A stretch of 13,935 nucleotides of DNA from Verrucomicrobiaceae bacterium UBA2429 (GTDB lineage Bacteria; Verrucomicrobiota; Verrucomicrobiia; Verrucomicrobiales; Verrucomicrobiaceae): the NCBI GenBank assembly GCA_002343505.1, contig DDQZ01000053.1:436-14370 (forward strand). The letters are read 5' to 3'. Below, piece by piece: positions 7,019 through 13,714 of this stretch (positions are counted from its first letter, which is position 1; each line of letters begins with the position of its first letter). Under the pieces are notes generated by a model that was not told where the DNA came from, made no database searches, and saw only the letters and a program-made list of their open reading frames with translations. A program made the position numbers and the translations under genes.

Positions 7019-8068
7019 ATGCCTCAAGCGACTGAAAAAAGCGGCCGTCTGGTCTGCCTGGGATTGAATTACCGAACCACGCCGGTGGAGGTGCGCGAGA
7101 AGGTGGCCTTCCCCCGGCCGTCCGTGCCCGCCGCCCTGCGCGAGGTGGCGGCCCTGCCGGGATTTGATGAAAGCGTCGTGCTCAGCACCTGCAACCGCGT
7201 GGAGCTGTATGCCGTGCATCACCTGGATGACTGCGCGCAGGCTCATGCGACTCTGCGCGACTACCTCGTGCGCCGCTTTGACCTCGCCACCGGTCAAGCC
7301 GAGGCGCTCGTGACCTACGGACTCGACTCCGCCGAAGCGGCCCGGCATCTCTTTCGGGTCGTCAGCGGGCTCGACAGCATGGTGCTTGGCGAGACGGAAA
7401 TCTTCGGCCAGGTCAAAGACGCCTACAAAGCCGCGCTCGAAACCGGCGTCACCGGCCGCGCGCTCAACAAGCTCTTCCAGCACGCCTTCTCCACCGGCAA
7501 AAAAGTCCGCAACCAGACCAGCATCCAGCGCGGCTCCACCAGTGTCGGCAGCGTGGCGGTGGACCTGGCGGAGAAAATCCACGACCTGGCCGAGTGCCGC
7601 GTCATGCTCGTCGGCGCGGGCGAGATGAGCCGCACCTGCGCGCAGAGCCTGCTCTCGCGCGGAGCGAAGAGCATCATCGTCTCCAACCGCAACTATGACC
7701 GCGCCGTCGAGCTGGCCGCCGAGATGAGGGGCAGCGCCATCAAATTCGACGCATGGGAGGCCTCCATGCATGAGGTGGATGTCATCATCTCCAGCACCAG
7801 CGCGCCGCATTTCGTCATCCACCCGGAGCAGATCCGGCAGGTCATGCGCAAGCGCCGCTGGGAGCCGCTGCTCATCATAGACATCGCCGTGCCGCGCGAC
7901 GTGGACCCGCGCGTCAACGAGATCGAGGGAGTCTATCTCTATGACATAGACGCCCTCCAGGCCATCGCCGACGAGGGCCGCCGCGAGCGCCAGCGCCAGC
8001 TCGCCGCCTGCGAGCAGATCATCGAGCAGCAGCTTGAAAAATTCGGCCTGGCAGCATCGCGCGAATGA
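7019..8068 (+). CDS. hemA: Glutamyl-tRNA reductase, lacking most of the dimerisation domain
   Basis: HemA reduces glutamyl-tRNA(Glu) with NADPH to glutamate-1-semialdehyde, the first committed step of C5 heme synthesis. Visible motifs are LGLNYRTTPVEVREKVAF, the catalytic STCNRVELY with Cys58, VVSGLDSMVLGETEIFGQVK, the Rossmann loop VGAGEMS (Gly199-Gly201) and IDIAVPRDVDP. The protein is 349 residues, against about 420 for the family. It stops shortly after DIDALQAIADEGRRERQRQL, near the start of the C-terminal dimerisation domain. The convergent DUF1501 gene ends 12 bp downstream, so there is no room for a frameshifted tail. The ATG at 7019 comes 4 bp after the stop of the CcsA/HemX-like gene, indicating one operon. 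The catalytic core looks intact, so I read it as a functional short form. Confidence 0.95.
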   Translation: MPQATEKSGRLVCLGLNYRTTPVEVREKVAFPRPSVPAALREVAALPGFDESVVLSTCNRVELYAVHHLDDCAQAHATLRDYLVRRFDLATGQAEALVTYGLDSAEAARHLFRVVSGLDSMVLGETEIFGQVKDAYKAALETGVTGRALNKLFQHAFSTGKKVRNQTSIQRGSTSVGSVAVDLAEKIHDLAECRVMLVGAGEMSRTCAQSLLSRGAKSIIVSNRNYDRAVELAAEMRGSAIKFDAWEASMHEVDVIISSTSAPHFVIHPEQIRQVMRKRRWEPLLIIDIAVPRDVDPRVNEIEGVYLYDIDALQAIADEGRRERQRQLAACEQIIEQQLEKFGLAASRE

Positions 8069-8090
8069 TGCGCCGGGAGATCACGCCAGG
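8047..8090. terminator. Nested stem-loop between hemA and the DUF1501 gene
   Basis: Outer arms CCTGGC (8047-8052) and GCCAGG (8085-8090) enclose a second hairpin, GCATC (8054-8058) with GATGC (8067-8071) around an 8-nt loop. The structure covers both stop codons of this convergent pair (8066-8068 and 8081-8083). There is no T-run, so it is a candidate bidirectional terminator or mRNA 3'-end structure rather than a canonical one. Confidence 0.35.
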
Positions 8091-9583
8091 ATCTCTTTTG
8101 CCACCACGCCATGCACGTCCGTGAGGCGGAAGTCGCGACCGGCATAACGATAAGTGAGTTTTTCGTGATCCAGGCCGAGCAGGTGCAGCACCGTAGCGTG
8201 CCAGTCGTGGATGTGCATTTTGTCCCGCACCGCCTCGTAGCCCAGTTCGTCCGTGCTGCCATAGGCCATGCCGCCCTTCACGCCGCCGCCGGCCATCCAC
8301 ATGGTAAAGCCCTTGTTGTTGTGGTCGCGCCCGTCGTCGCCCTGGCTGTGCGGCGTACGGCCGAACTCGCCGCCCCAGATGACCAGCGTGTCCTTCAGAA
8401 GACCGCGCTGCTTGAGGTCCTGCAGGAGACCCGCGATCGGCTTGTCCATCTGCCCGGTCATGCGCTCCATGGCGGTGGTGAGATTGAAATGATGGTCCCA
8501 GTTGCCGAGGCTGATCTCGACAAAACGCACGCCCGCCTCCACCAGCTTGCGCGCCATGAGGCACTGGCGGCCGAAGTTGTCCGTCTCGCCCGCGCCGATG
8601 CCGTAAAGCGTCTTGGTGGCCGCGCTTTCGCTTTCCAGATCCAGCACCTTCGGCACCTCGGCCTGCATGCGGAAGGCCAGCTCGTAGGACTCGATGACGC
8701 CCTCCACCTCGGAGTTCACGCCGCCATCCTGCGCCATGCGCGCACGGTTGAGCGACTGCACAAGATCGAGCTGCGCGCGCTGGGCGCCCGTGCCAAAACG
8801 CTCGTTTTTGATGTTGGCGATCGTGGCCTGCTGCGCGCCGCGCCCCAGGCGCGCGGCGAGCTGCGGGGGGATTCCAGGCACGGTGCTGCCACCCACCTTG
8901 GCTCCCTGGTAAATCGCCGGCAGGAACGCGCTGCCGTAAGTGCGCGTGGCATTCGCGGGCGGGTTGATGGTGACAAAGCCGGGCAGGTTTTCATTCTGCG
9001 TGCCCAGCCCGTAAAGCGTCCACGCCCCGAGCGAGGGGCGCACAAACTGCGTGCTGCCCGTGTGCAGTTGCGTGAAGGCCTGCGGATGCGCGGGCAGGTC
9101 GGTCGTCATCGAGTTCAGCAGGCAGAGATCATCCGCGTGCTTGGCCAGGTTGGGCAGCAGATCGGAAATCCACAGACCGCTGCGTCCATGCTGCTGGAAC
9201 TTCCAGGGCGAGGCCATCAGGTTCGCGCGCCCGTAACGTCCCGCCGCGGAAGGCGCGCTCTTGCCCGAGGCGCCGGCCAGCGCGGGTTTGTAATCAAAGA
9301 GGTCCACATGCGAAGGACCACCCTGCATGCAGAGAAAGATGACCCGCTTCGCCCGCGCGGCATGGTGCGGGCTCTTCGGCGCCAGCACCGAGCTGGCGCG
9401 CAAGCCTTGCTGGGCGGCCAGCGCGGAAAAGGCCAGCCAGCCGAAGCCGTTCGAGGTGGTTTTGAGGAAGTCGCGACGGGAGGCGATTGCGGATTGCGGA
9501 TTGCGGATTGCGGATTGGGGATTCATGGCGTGCGAGGGATTGAGTGTTGTTGGGCTGTGTTGCTGGAGATCATTCTTGTTCAT
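8081..9583 (-). CDS. Tat-exported DUF1501 family protein
   Basis: DUF1501 proteins belong to the alkaline phosphatase/sulfatase-like fold and are abundant in Planctomycetes and Verrucomicrobia; no reaction is established. With the start at 9583 the product has 500 residues. A Tat signal SRRDFLKTT begins at Ser35, with the h-region GFGWLAFSALAA after it. Family landmarks follow: VIFLCMQGGPSHVDLFDYKP, DHHFNLTTAMERM, VIWGGEFGRTPHSQGDDGRDHNNKG, FTMWMAGGGVKGG and HIHDWHATVLHLLGLDHEKL, rich in His and Asp as expected for metal sites. A second in-frame ATG at 9526 would leave a shorter n-region before the twin arginines; both starts are plausible. Residues 22-33 are encoded by a heptamer repeat. The gene follows the DUF1549/1553 gene on the same strand, 37 bp away from its stop, an arrangement common in these phyla. 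Confidence 0.93.
   Translation of the reverse strand: MNKNDLQQHSPTTLNPSHAMNPQSAIRNPQSAIASRRDFLKTTSNGFGWLAFSALAAQQGLRASSVLAPKSPHHAARAKRVIFLCMQGGPSHVDLFDYKPALAGASGKSAPSAAGRYGRANLMASPWKFQQHGRSGLWISDLLPNLAKHADDLCLLNSMTTDLPAHPQAFTQLHTGSTQFVRPSLGAWTLYGLGTQNENLPGFVTINPPANATRTYGSAFLPAIYQGAKVGGSTVPGIPPQLAARLGRGAQQATIANIKNERFGTGAQRAQLDLVQSLNRARMAQDGGVNSEVEGVIESYELAFRMQAEVPKVLDLESESAATKTLYGIGAGETDNFGRQCLMARKLVEAGVRFVEISLGNWDHHFNLTTAMERMTGQMDKPIAGLLQDLKQRGLLKDTLVIWGGEFGRTPHSQGDDGRDHNNKGFTMWMAGGGVKGGMAYGSTDELGYEAVRDKMHIHDWHATVLHLLGLDHEKLTYRYAGRDFRLTDVHGVVAKEILA
9485..9523 (+). repeat. Heptamer tandem repeat (gattgcg)n within the Tat signal coding region
   Basis: Four perfect gattgcg copies (9485-9512) are followed by one variant gattggg and a partial gatt. 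On the coding (minus) strand the array reads aatccgc and encodes NPQSAI-R-NPQSAI, placed just ahead of the SRRDFLK Tat motif. The array occupies a part of the protein that tolerates variation, so it can expand or contract by 21 bases without breaking the frame. Confidence 0.9.
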
Positions 9584-9604
9584 GGCTGGCGCGGCGGTTT
9601 GTCC

Positions 9605-9622
9605 ATTCCGCAATCCGCAATC
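9605..9622 (-). repeat. Inverted copy of the heptamer repeat at the stop of the DUF1553 gene
   Basis: Positions 9607-9622 (tccgcaatccgcaatc) are the exact reverse complement of 9485-9500. The repeat begins within the TGA stop (9621-9623) of the upstream gene. In the shared transcript the two clusters could form a 16-bp perfect stem with a loop of about 106 nt that contains both candidate DUF1501 start codons. The repeats also allow pairing in registers shifted by 7 nt. Confidence 0.85.
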
Positions 9623-12116
9623 AGTTGATGTAGCGAAACTCCGCGCTCGCGAACAACCCCTGGCAGAAGGCTGAGAGGGCGGCCTTGCGGGCCTGCTCCT
9701 GGGCTTGCGCGGTGTTTTTGCCGCCGGCGGCCTGGCGAGGGAATTCCTGCCAGAAGCGCTTGATGGCGGTCATCTCAGCCTCGGTCGGCGGCCGGGCAAA
9801 GACCAGCTCATAGGCGTAGGCCAGCCTTTGGGGGCCGTCGCCCTCGTATTCTGCGATGCGCCGCGCGAAAGCGTCCGCCAGGGCGAGCACCTGCGGGTTG
9901 TTCATGAGGAAGAGGCTCTGGCCCGGCACGTTCGTAGAATCGCGCTCTCCGCTTACGAGGCTGGCGTCGGGAAAGTCGAAGACGTTGAGGAACTCGGGAA
10001 TCTGGTCGCGCACGATGGGCAGGTAGATGCTGCGGTAGTTGAAGGGCTTTGATGCCACCTCGCGCGCCAGATTGATCAAGCCCTCGCGCCCCTCTCCAGC
10101 ACGCGCCACGGCTGAGCCGTCCACGGGATAGAGATTCAGCTCGCCGGAGACGGCCAGCATGGCGTCCCGGATGGCCTCGGCTTCCAGACGGCGCGGGGTC
10201 ATGCGCCAGCGCCAGGTGTTGTCAGGGTCTTTGGCGTAGTTTTCGGCGTGGTGACCCGAGCCGAGCTGGTAGGCGCGGCTCATGAGAATCTCGCGGACGA
10301 GCTGCTTCACGGACCAGTCCTTTTCCATGAAAGTCACGGCCAAATAATCCAGGAGTTCAGGATGCGTCGGCGCGAGACCCATGATGCCGAAGTTGTCCGG
10401 CGTGGGCACGATGCCCTGCCCCATGAGCTTCAGCCAGACACGGTTCGCCATCACGCGCGCGGTGAGCGGGTTGTCCTTGGAGGCGATCCAATACGCCAGG
10501 TCCAGCCTGCCGCTGCCCTCGCCGATGCTGAGCGGCTCGCCTTTCTCGCAGAGCACCTCCACCAGGCCGCGCGGCACGATGTCGGAGGGCTGCTTGATGT
10601 CGCCGCGCACGAGCAGCGGGGTGTTGGCAGGACGCTCGCGGTCCAGCACGCCCATCGCCAGCGCGCGCGGCGTGCCGTCCTCATGGAAAAGGTCCAGGTC
10701 CGCCTGGATGGTGGAGGCGCGGTCGCGGGCGGCGCGGACGCGGAGGAACCTTGCCGCCGGGTTGCCCGCGTCACGCTCGGAGAGCACCTCGCGCTGCACC
10801 TGCTCGGCGGCCTCGGCGGCCTGGCTGACGCGGTTTTTCAGCTCCTGCACCTCCCTCGCGGAGATGGATGCCAGTGCGGCGATCTGCCCTGCCTCGCGGT
10901 CGAGTTCGATGAGCGTGGAGGGTGTGAGGTTTTGAAGCTGGCTGTAGGTGCCGTAAAGCGGCTCGCTGCTCAGGAAGATGCCCGCCAGCGCGTAATAGTC
11001 GCGCTGCGTCACGGGATCGAACTTGTGGTCATGGCAGCGCGCGCAGGCCAGTGTGAGGCCGAGCATGGACTGCGACATGGCGTCGATCTGCTCGTCCACG
11101 AGGTCCATCATGAACTGCCGCCTGTCGCGCGTGTTGTGCCCCTTCGCGCCGATGGCGAGGAAACCCGTGGCCACGATCTTTTCCGCCTGGTCCCGCTTGT
11201 TCTCGAAGCCCAGCAAATCCCCGGCGATCTGCTCTTTGAGAAACTGGTCGTAAGGCTTGTCGCGGTTGAAGGCGTCAATCACATAGTCGCGGAAACGCCA
11301 GGCGTGGGGATACAGGATGTTGATCTCCTTGCCGCTGCTCTCCGCGTAGCGCGCCACATCCAGCCAGTGCCGCGCCCAGCGCTCGCCGAAGCGGGGCGAG
11401 TCCAGATACAGGTCAATGACACGCTTCAGCGCCTCCGGCGATTTGTCCTCGACAAAGGCGCGCACCTCGTCCGGCGTCGGCGGCAGGCCGGTGAGATCGT
11501 AGGCGATGCGGCGGATGAGCGTGCGCCGGTCCGCGTCGGGCATGGGCGTCAGGCCCTTCTCCTCCAGGCCGGCGAGGATGAAGCGGTCAATGTCCGTCTT
11601 CGCCCAGTCCGCCTCCCTCACCTCCGGCGGCTGCGGCTTCACCGGCTTTTGAAAGGCCCAGTGCCTGCGCCCCTCGTCCATGTCAATCACCCGGCGTCCG
11701 CCTGTGGCGTTTGGCACCTCCTGCACGCGCGGGTCCGGCGCGCCCATCTCGATCCACTTTTTGATGTCGGCGATCACATCCGCCGGCAGCTTGTTCTTCG
11801 GCGGCATCTGCATGTCCGGGTTGGCCCATGTCACCGCCTCATACAGCGTGCTCTGGTCCGGCCGGCCGGGGGTGACACCGGGATGGCCCGACTCGCCGCC
11901 GAGTTCGAGGCCCTGCTTCGTGTCGAGCGTGAAGCCGCCCTTCACCTTGTCCGACTCGGCGGAGTGGCACTTGTGGCAGTGCTCCACCAGCACGGGGCGG
12001 ATGTTCTTTTCAAAGAAGTTGAGCTGGTCCGCCGGGATGGAGGCGTGACCATCGGGCGCGGTCTCCGCGGACAGCGCGAAGGCGGGAAAGGCGGCGGCAA
12101 AAAAGTGGAATCTCAT
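9621..12116 (-). CDS. Exported DUF1549/DUF1553 protein with planctomycete-type cytochrome domain
   Basis: This 831-residue protein has the standard PSD1 architecture. A signal peptide (MRFHFFAAAFPAFALSAETA) is followed by a cytochrome domain PSCyt1 with CHKCH at 47-51 and a later MQMPP that could supply the sixth ligand. DUF1549 (about 175-385) contains YDLTGLPPTPDEV, SPRFGERWARHWLDVARYAES and a second CxxCH, C358-ARC-H362, in CARCHDHKFDPVTQRDYYAL. An Ala/Glu/Arg-rich, probably coiled-coil insert spans about 400-470. DUF1553 (about 535-800) holds NPLTARVMANRVWLKLMGQG and MTPRRLEAEAIRDAM. The ATG at 12116 was chosen for the signal peptide; 26 upstream codons have none. It is followed on the same strand by the DUF1501 gene. 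The pair is suggested in the literature to act in envelope redox or polymer degradation, but the activity is unknown. Confidence 0.93.
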   Translation of the reverse strand: MRFHFFAAAFPAFALSAETAPDGHASIPADQLNFFEKNIRPVLVEHCHKCHSAESDKVKGGFTLDTKQGLELGGESGHPGVTPGRPDQSTLYEAVTWANPDMQMPPKNKLPADVIADIKKWIEMGAPDPRVQEVPNATGGRRVIDMDEGRRHWAFQKPVKPQPPEVREADWAKTDIDRFILAGLEEKGLTPMPDADRRTLIRRIAYDLTGLPPTPDEVRAFVEDKSPEALKRVIDLYLDSPRFGERWARHWLDVARYAESSGKEINILYPHAWRFRDYVIDAFNRDKPYDQFLKEQIAGDLLGFENKRDQAEKIVATGFLAIGAKGHNTRDRRQFMMDLVDEQIDAMSQSMLGLTLACARCHDHKFDPVTQRDYYALAGIFLSSEPLYGTYSQLQNLTPSTLIELDREAGQIAALASISAREVQELKNRVSQAAEAAEQVQREVLSERDAGNPAARFLRVRAARDRASTIQADLDLFHEDGTPRALAMGVLDRERPANTPLLVRGDIKQPSDIVPRGLVEVLCEKGEPLSIGEGSGRLDLAYWIASKDNPLTARVMANRVWLKLMGQGIVPTPDNFGIMGLAPTHPELLDYLAVTFMEKDWSVKQLVREILMSRAYQLGSGHHAENYAKDPDNTWRWRMTPRRLEAEAIRDAMLAVSGELNLYPVDGSAVARAGEGREGLINLAREVASKPFNYRSIYLPIVRDQIPEFLNVFDFPDASLVSGERDSTNVPGQSLFLMNNPQVLALADAFARRIAEYEGDGPQRLAYAYELVFARPPTEAEMTAIKRFWQEFPRQAAGGKNTAQAQEQARKAALSAFCQGLFASAEFRYIN

Positions 12117-12290
12117 GGCGGTGCTTGTGCCGGCAGGAAACCCACCTTGCGGATGAAAGTTGCGCTTGGCCCAACACAGCCCCCGCTCCAACAACCGTTC
12201 CGCCTGGCAGCGCCGCGCGGGAAAGTCTCATCGTCCGCCAGGGTCAAACTCGGCTTGCCGGGGAGCGGCAGCCGCCCATCCTGGAGAGCC
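12117..12290. promoter_or_regulatory. Divergent spacer between the DUF1553 operon and the dehydrogenase gene
   Basis: This 174-bp GC-rich spacer must hold promoters for both directions, but no recognisable -35/-10 pair or operator dyad stands out. A GGAG at 12283-12286 lies four bases before the dehydrogenase ATG, one of the few Shine-Dalgarno-like sequences in the window. Confidence 0.25.
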
Positions 12291-13250
12291 ATGCGCGTCC
12301 TGCTCACCACCACCAGCTATCAAGACACCCCCGGCGAACATCATGCCCTGCTCGAGTCCCAGGGCTGGCACATCCACCGCGAGCGCGGCCCGCTGCCGGA
12401 GGCGCGGATGCTGGAGCTGGCGGGGGAGTTCGACGCCTTTCTCTGCGGCGATGACGAGATCACAAAGGCGGTGCTGGACAAGGCGCTGCCCCGGCTGCGG
12501 GTCATCAGCAAATACGGGATCGGCCTGGACAAGATAGACGTGGAGGAATGCACCGCGCGGCGGCTGCCGGTGCTCTTCACGCCGGGCGTGAACCACACCA
12601 CCGTGGCGGAGCACACCTTCTGCCTGCTGCTGGCGCTGGTGCGCAACCTGGTGGACAGCGCCAGCGCCGTGCGCGCGGGCCAGTGGAAGCGGATGACGGG
12701 CCGCGAGATCTGGAGCAAAAAAATGGGCATCGTGGGCCTGGGGCGCATCGGCCAGGAGGTGGCGAAGCGCGCCCTGGCCTTCGGCATGGAGGTTCATGGC
12801 ATGGACATTTACTGGCCCGAGCCATTCGCGCGGGAAAACGGCGTCACGCGCCATGAGGGCATGGAGAGCCTGATCGCGGCGGTGGATGTGCTGAGCCTGC
12901 ACGCGAACCTGAGCGAGAGCACCCGGCACCTCGTGCGCGCGGACCGCATCGCCCTGGCGCGGCCGGGGCTGCTGGTGGTGAACACCTCGCGCGCCGAGCT
13001 CGTCCACATGCCGGACATGATCGCCGCGCTCGACTCGGGCGCGGTCGGCGGCTACGCCACGGACGTCCTGGACGAGGAGCCTCCTCCAGCGGACCATCCG
13101 CTGCTGCGGCATCCGAAGGCCCTCATCACGCCGCACATCGGCAGCCGCACCTATGAAAGCGTGCCCCGGCAGGCGATGCGGGCGACCTTGAACCTGGTGA
13201 ACTTCCTCAACGGCGCGCCGGATGTGATCCAGGCGAACAAGTTCGCGTGA
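12291..13250 (+). CDS. D-isomer-specific 2-hydroxyacid dehydrogenase (phosphoglycerate dehydrogenase-like)
   Basis: The 319-residue product is a cytosolic NAD-dependent oxidoreductase of the D-2-hydroxyacid family. It shows the substrate-domain segment VISKYGIGLDKIDVEECTAR, then TPGVNHTTVAEHTFCLLLAL leading into the Rossmann fold. The dinucleotide loop is G149-L-G151-RI-G154, with Asp-containing VHGMDIYWP closing the NAD site. The catalytic triad is complete: Arg234 in NTSRAELV, Glu263 in DVLDEEPP and His282 in TPHIGSRTYE. The length fits single-domain-pair members, with no ACT or ASB regulatory tail of true SerA, so the substrate cannot be read from sequence. The ATG at 12291 has a weak GGAG upstream and starts exactly at the conserved MRVLLTT strand. 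The open frame continues about 2 kb upstream only as antisense of the DUF1553 gene. Confidence 0.93.
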   Translation: MRVLLTTTSYQDTPGEHHALLESQGWHIHRERGPLPEARMLELAGEFDAFLCGDDEITKAVLDKALPRLRVISKYGIGLDKIDVEECTARRLPVLFTPGVNHTTVAEHTFCLLLALVRNLVDSASAVRAGQWKRMTGREIWSKKMGIVGLGRIGQEVAKRALAFGMEVHGMDIYWPEPFARENGVTRHEGMESLIAAVDVLSLHANLSESTRHLVRADRIALARPGLLVVNTSRAELVHMPDMIAALDSGAVGGYATDVLDEEPPPADHPLLRHPKALITPHIGSRTYESVPRQAMRATLNLVNFLNGAPDVIQANKFA

Positions 13251-13274
13251 CGGGCGGCTTGAATGCCGCGGCGC

Positions 13275-13328
13275 GTGGAGGAAAACGTGAGTTTCCCCGA
13301 ATCGGGGAAGTCCGGCGCCTTTCTCTAC
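13275..13328. repeat. REPIN-like unit 1 (short form, 54 bp)
   Basis: It begins gtggaggaaaacgtgag and ends cctttctctac. The left hairpin has a gtga (GNRA-type) loop instead of gtca. The middle ccccgaatcgggg is a tight palindrome, so the unit folds either as one long imperfect hairpin or as separate local hairpins. It is the closest unit to the dehydrogenase stop and could serve as its transcript 3' structure. Confidence 0.75.
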
Positions 13329-13363
13329 GCGGAACGTCCTCGCGCGACTCGCGCCGAGGCCCC

Positions 13364-13460
13364 GTGGAGGAAAACGTGAGTTTTCCCCGGCCTTGGAAAA
13401 AGCGCGCGTCTCCAGGCATGCCACGCTCCCCAATCCGGGAAGTCTGACGACTTCCTCTAC
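13364..13460. repeat. REPIN-like unit 2 (long form, 97 bp)
   Basis: The left end gtggaggaaaacgtgag resembles unit 1, while the right end ccgggaagtctgacgacttc matches units 3 and 4. The spacer is shorter than in units 3 and 4. It therefore looks intermediate between the two sequence groups. Confidence 0.75.
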
Positions 13461-13480
13461 GCGCGCGCCGCCGCGCCGTC

Positions 13481-13588
13481 CTAGAGGAAAACGTCAGTTT
13501 TCCCGGATCGGGAAAAGCGCGCTTATCTTCCAAGACGCTTCTCCTGCCTCCACGCTTCCAATCCGGGAAGTCTGACGACTTCCTCTAC
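13481..13588. repeat. REPIN-like unit 3 (long form, 108 bp)
   Basis: The left end is ctagaggaaaacgtcag, with one changed base in the GTAG tetranucleotide. The middle holds ttttcccggatcgggaaaa (13498-13516) and aagcgcgctt, both palindromic. The unit is nearly identical to unit 4 apart from a few substitutions in the spacer, which indicates recent duplication. Confidence 0.8.
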
Positions 13589-13596
13589 GACCACCC

Positions 13597-13706
13597 GTAG
13601 AGGAAAACGTCAGTTTTCCCGGATCGGGAAAAGCGCGCTTATCTTCCAAGACGCCTCTCCAGCCTTCCACGCTCCCCAATCCAGGAAGTCTGACGACTTC
13701 CTCTAC
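13597..13706. repeat. REPIN-like unit 4 (long form, 110 bp)
   Basis: This is the most canonical copy: left end gtagaggaaaacgtcag, the central cccggatcggg palindrome, and right end gaagtctgacgacttc followed by ctctac. Its right end, the 8-bp spacer gggcgccc and the left end of unit 5 together form a perfect 26-bp palindrome at 13698-13723. Confidence 0.8.
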
Positions 13707-13714
13707 GGGCGCCC

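Noticed and set aside
8111..9628. Long plus-strand open frame (505 codons) opposite the DUF1501 gene
   Set aside because: It mirrors a clearly recognised DUF1501 coding frame and shows only His/Arg/Ala-rich sequence with no motif.
10248..12290. 2-kb upstream extension of the dehydrogenase frame
   Set aside because: This part is antisense to the DUF1549/1553 gene. The dehydrogenase family N-terminus begins at MRVLLTT (12291), so a fusion is not supported.
13207..13700. Short open frames within the repeat array, including peptides ending in similar RKLTFSS-like strings
   Set aside because: The peptide similarity comes from the DNA repeats being read through. There is no start signal, and they appear on both strands.
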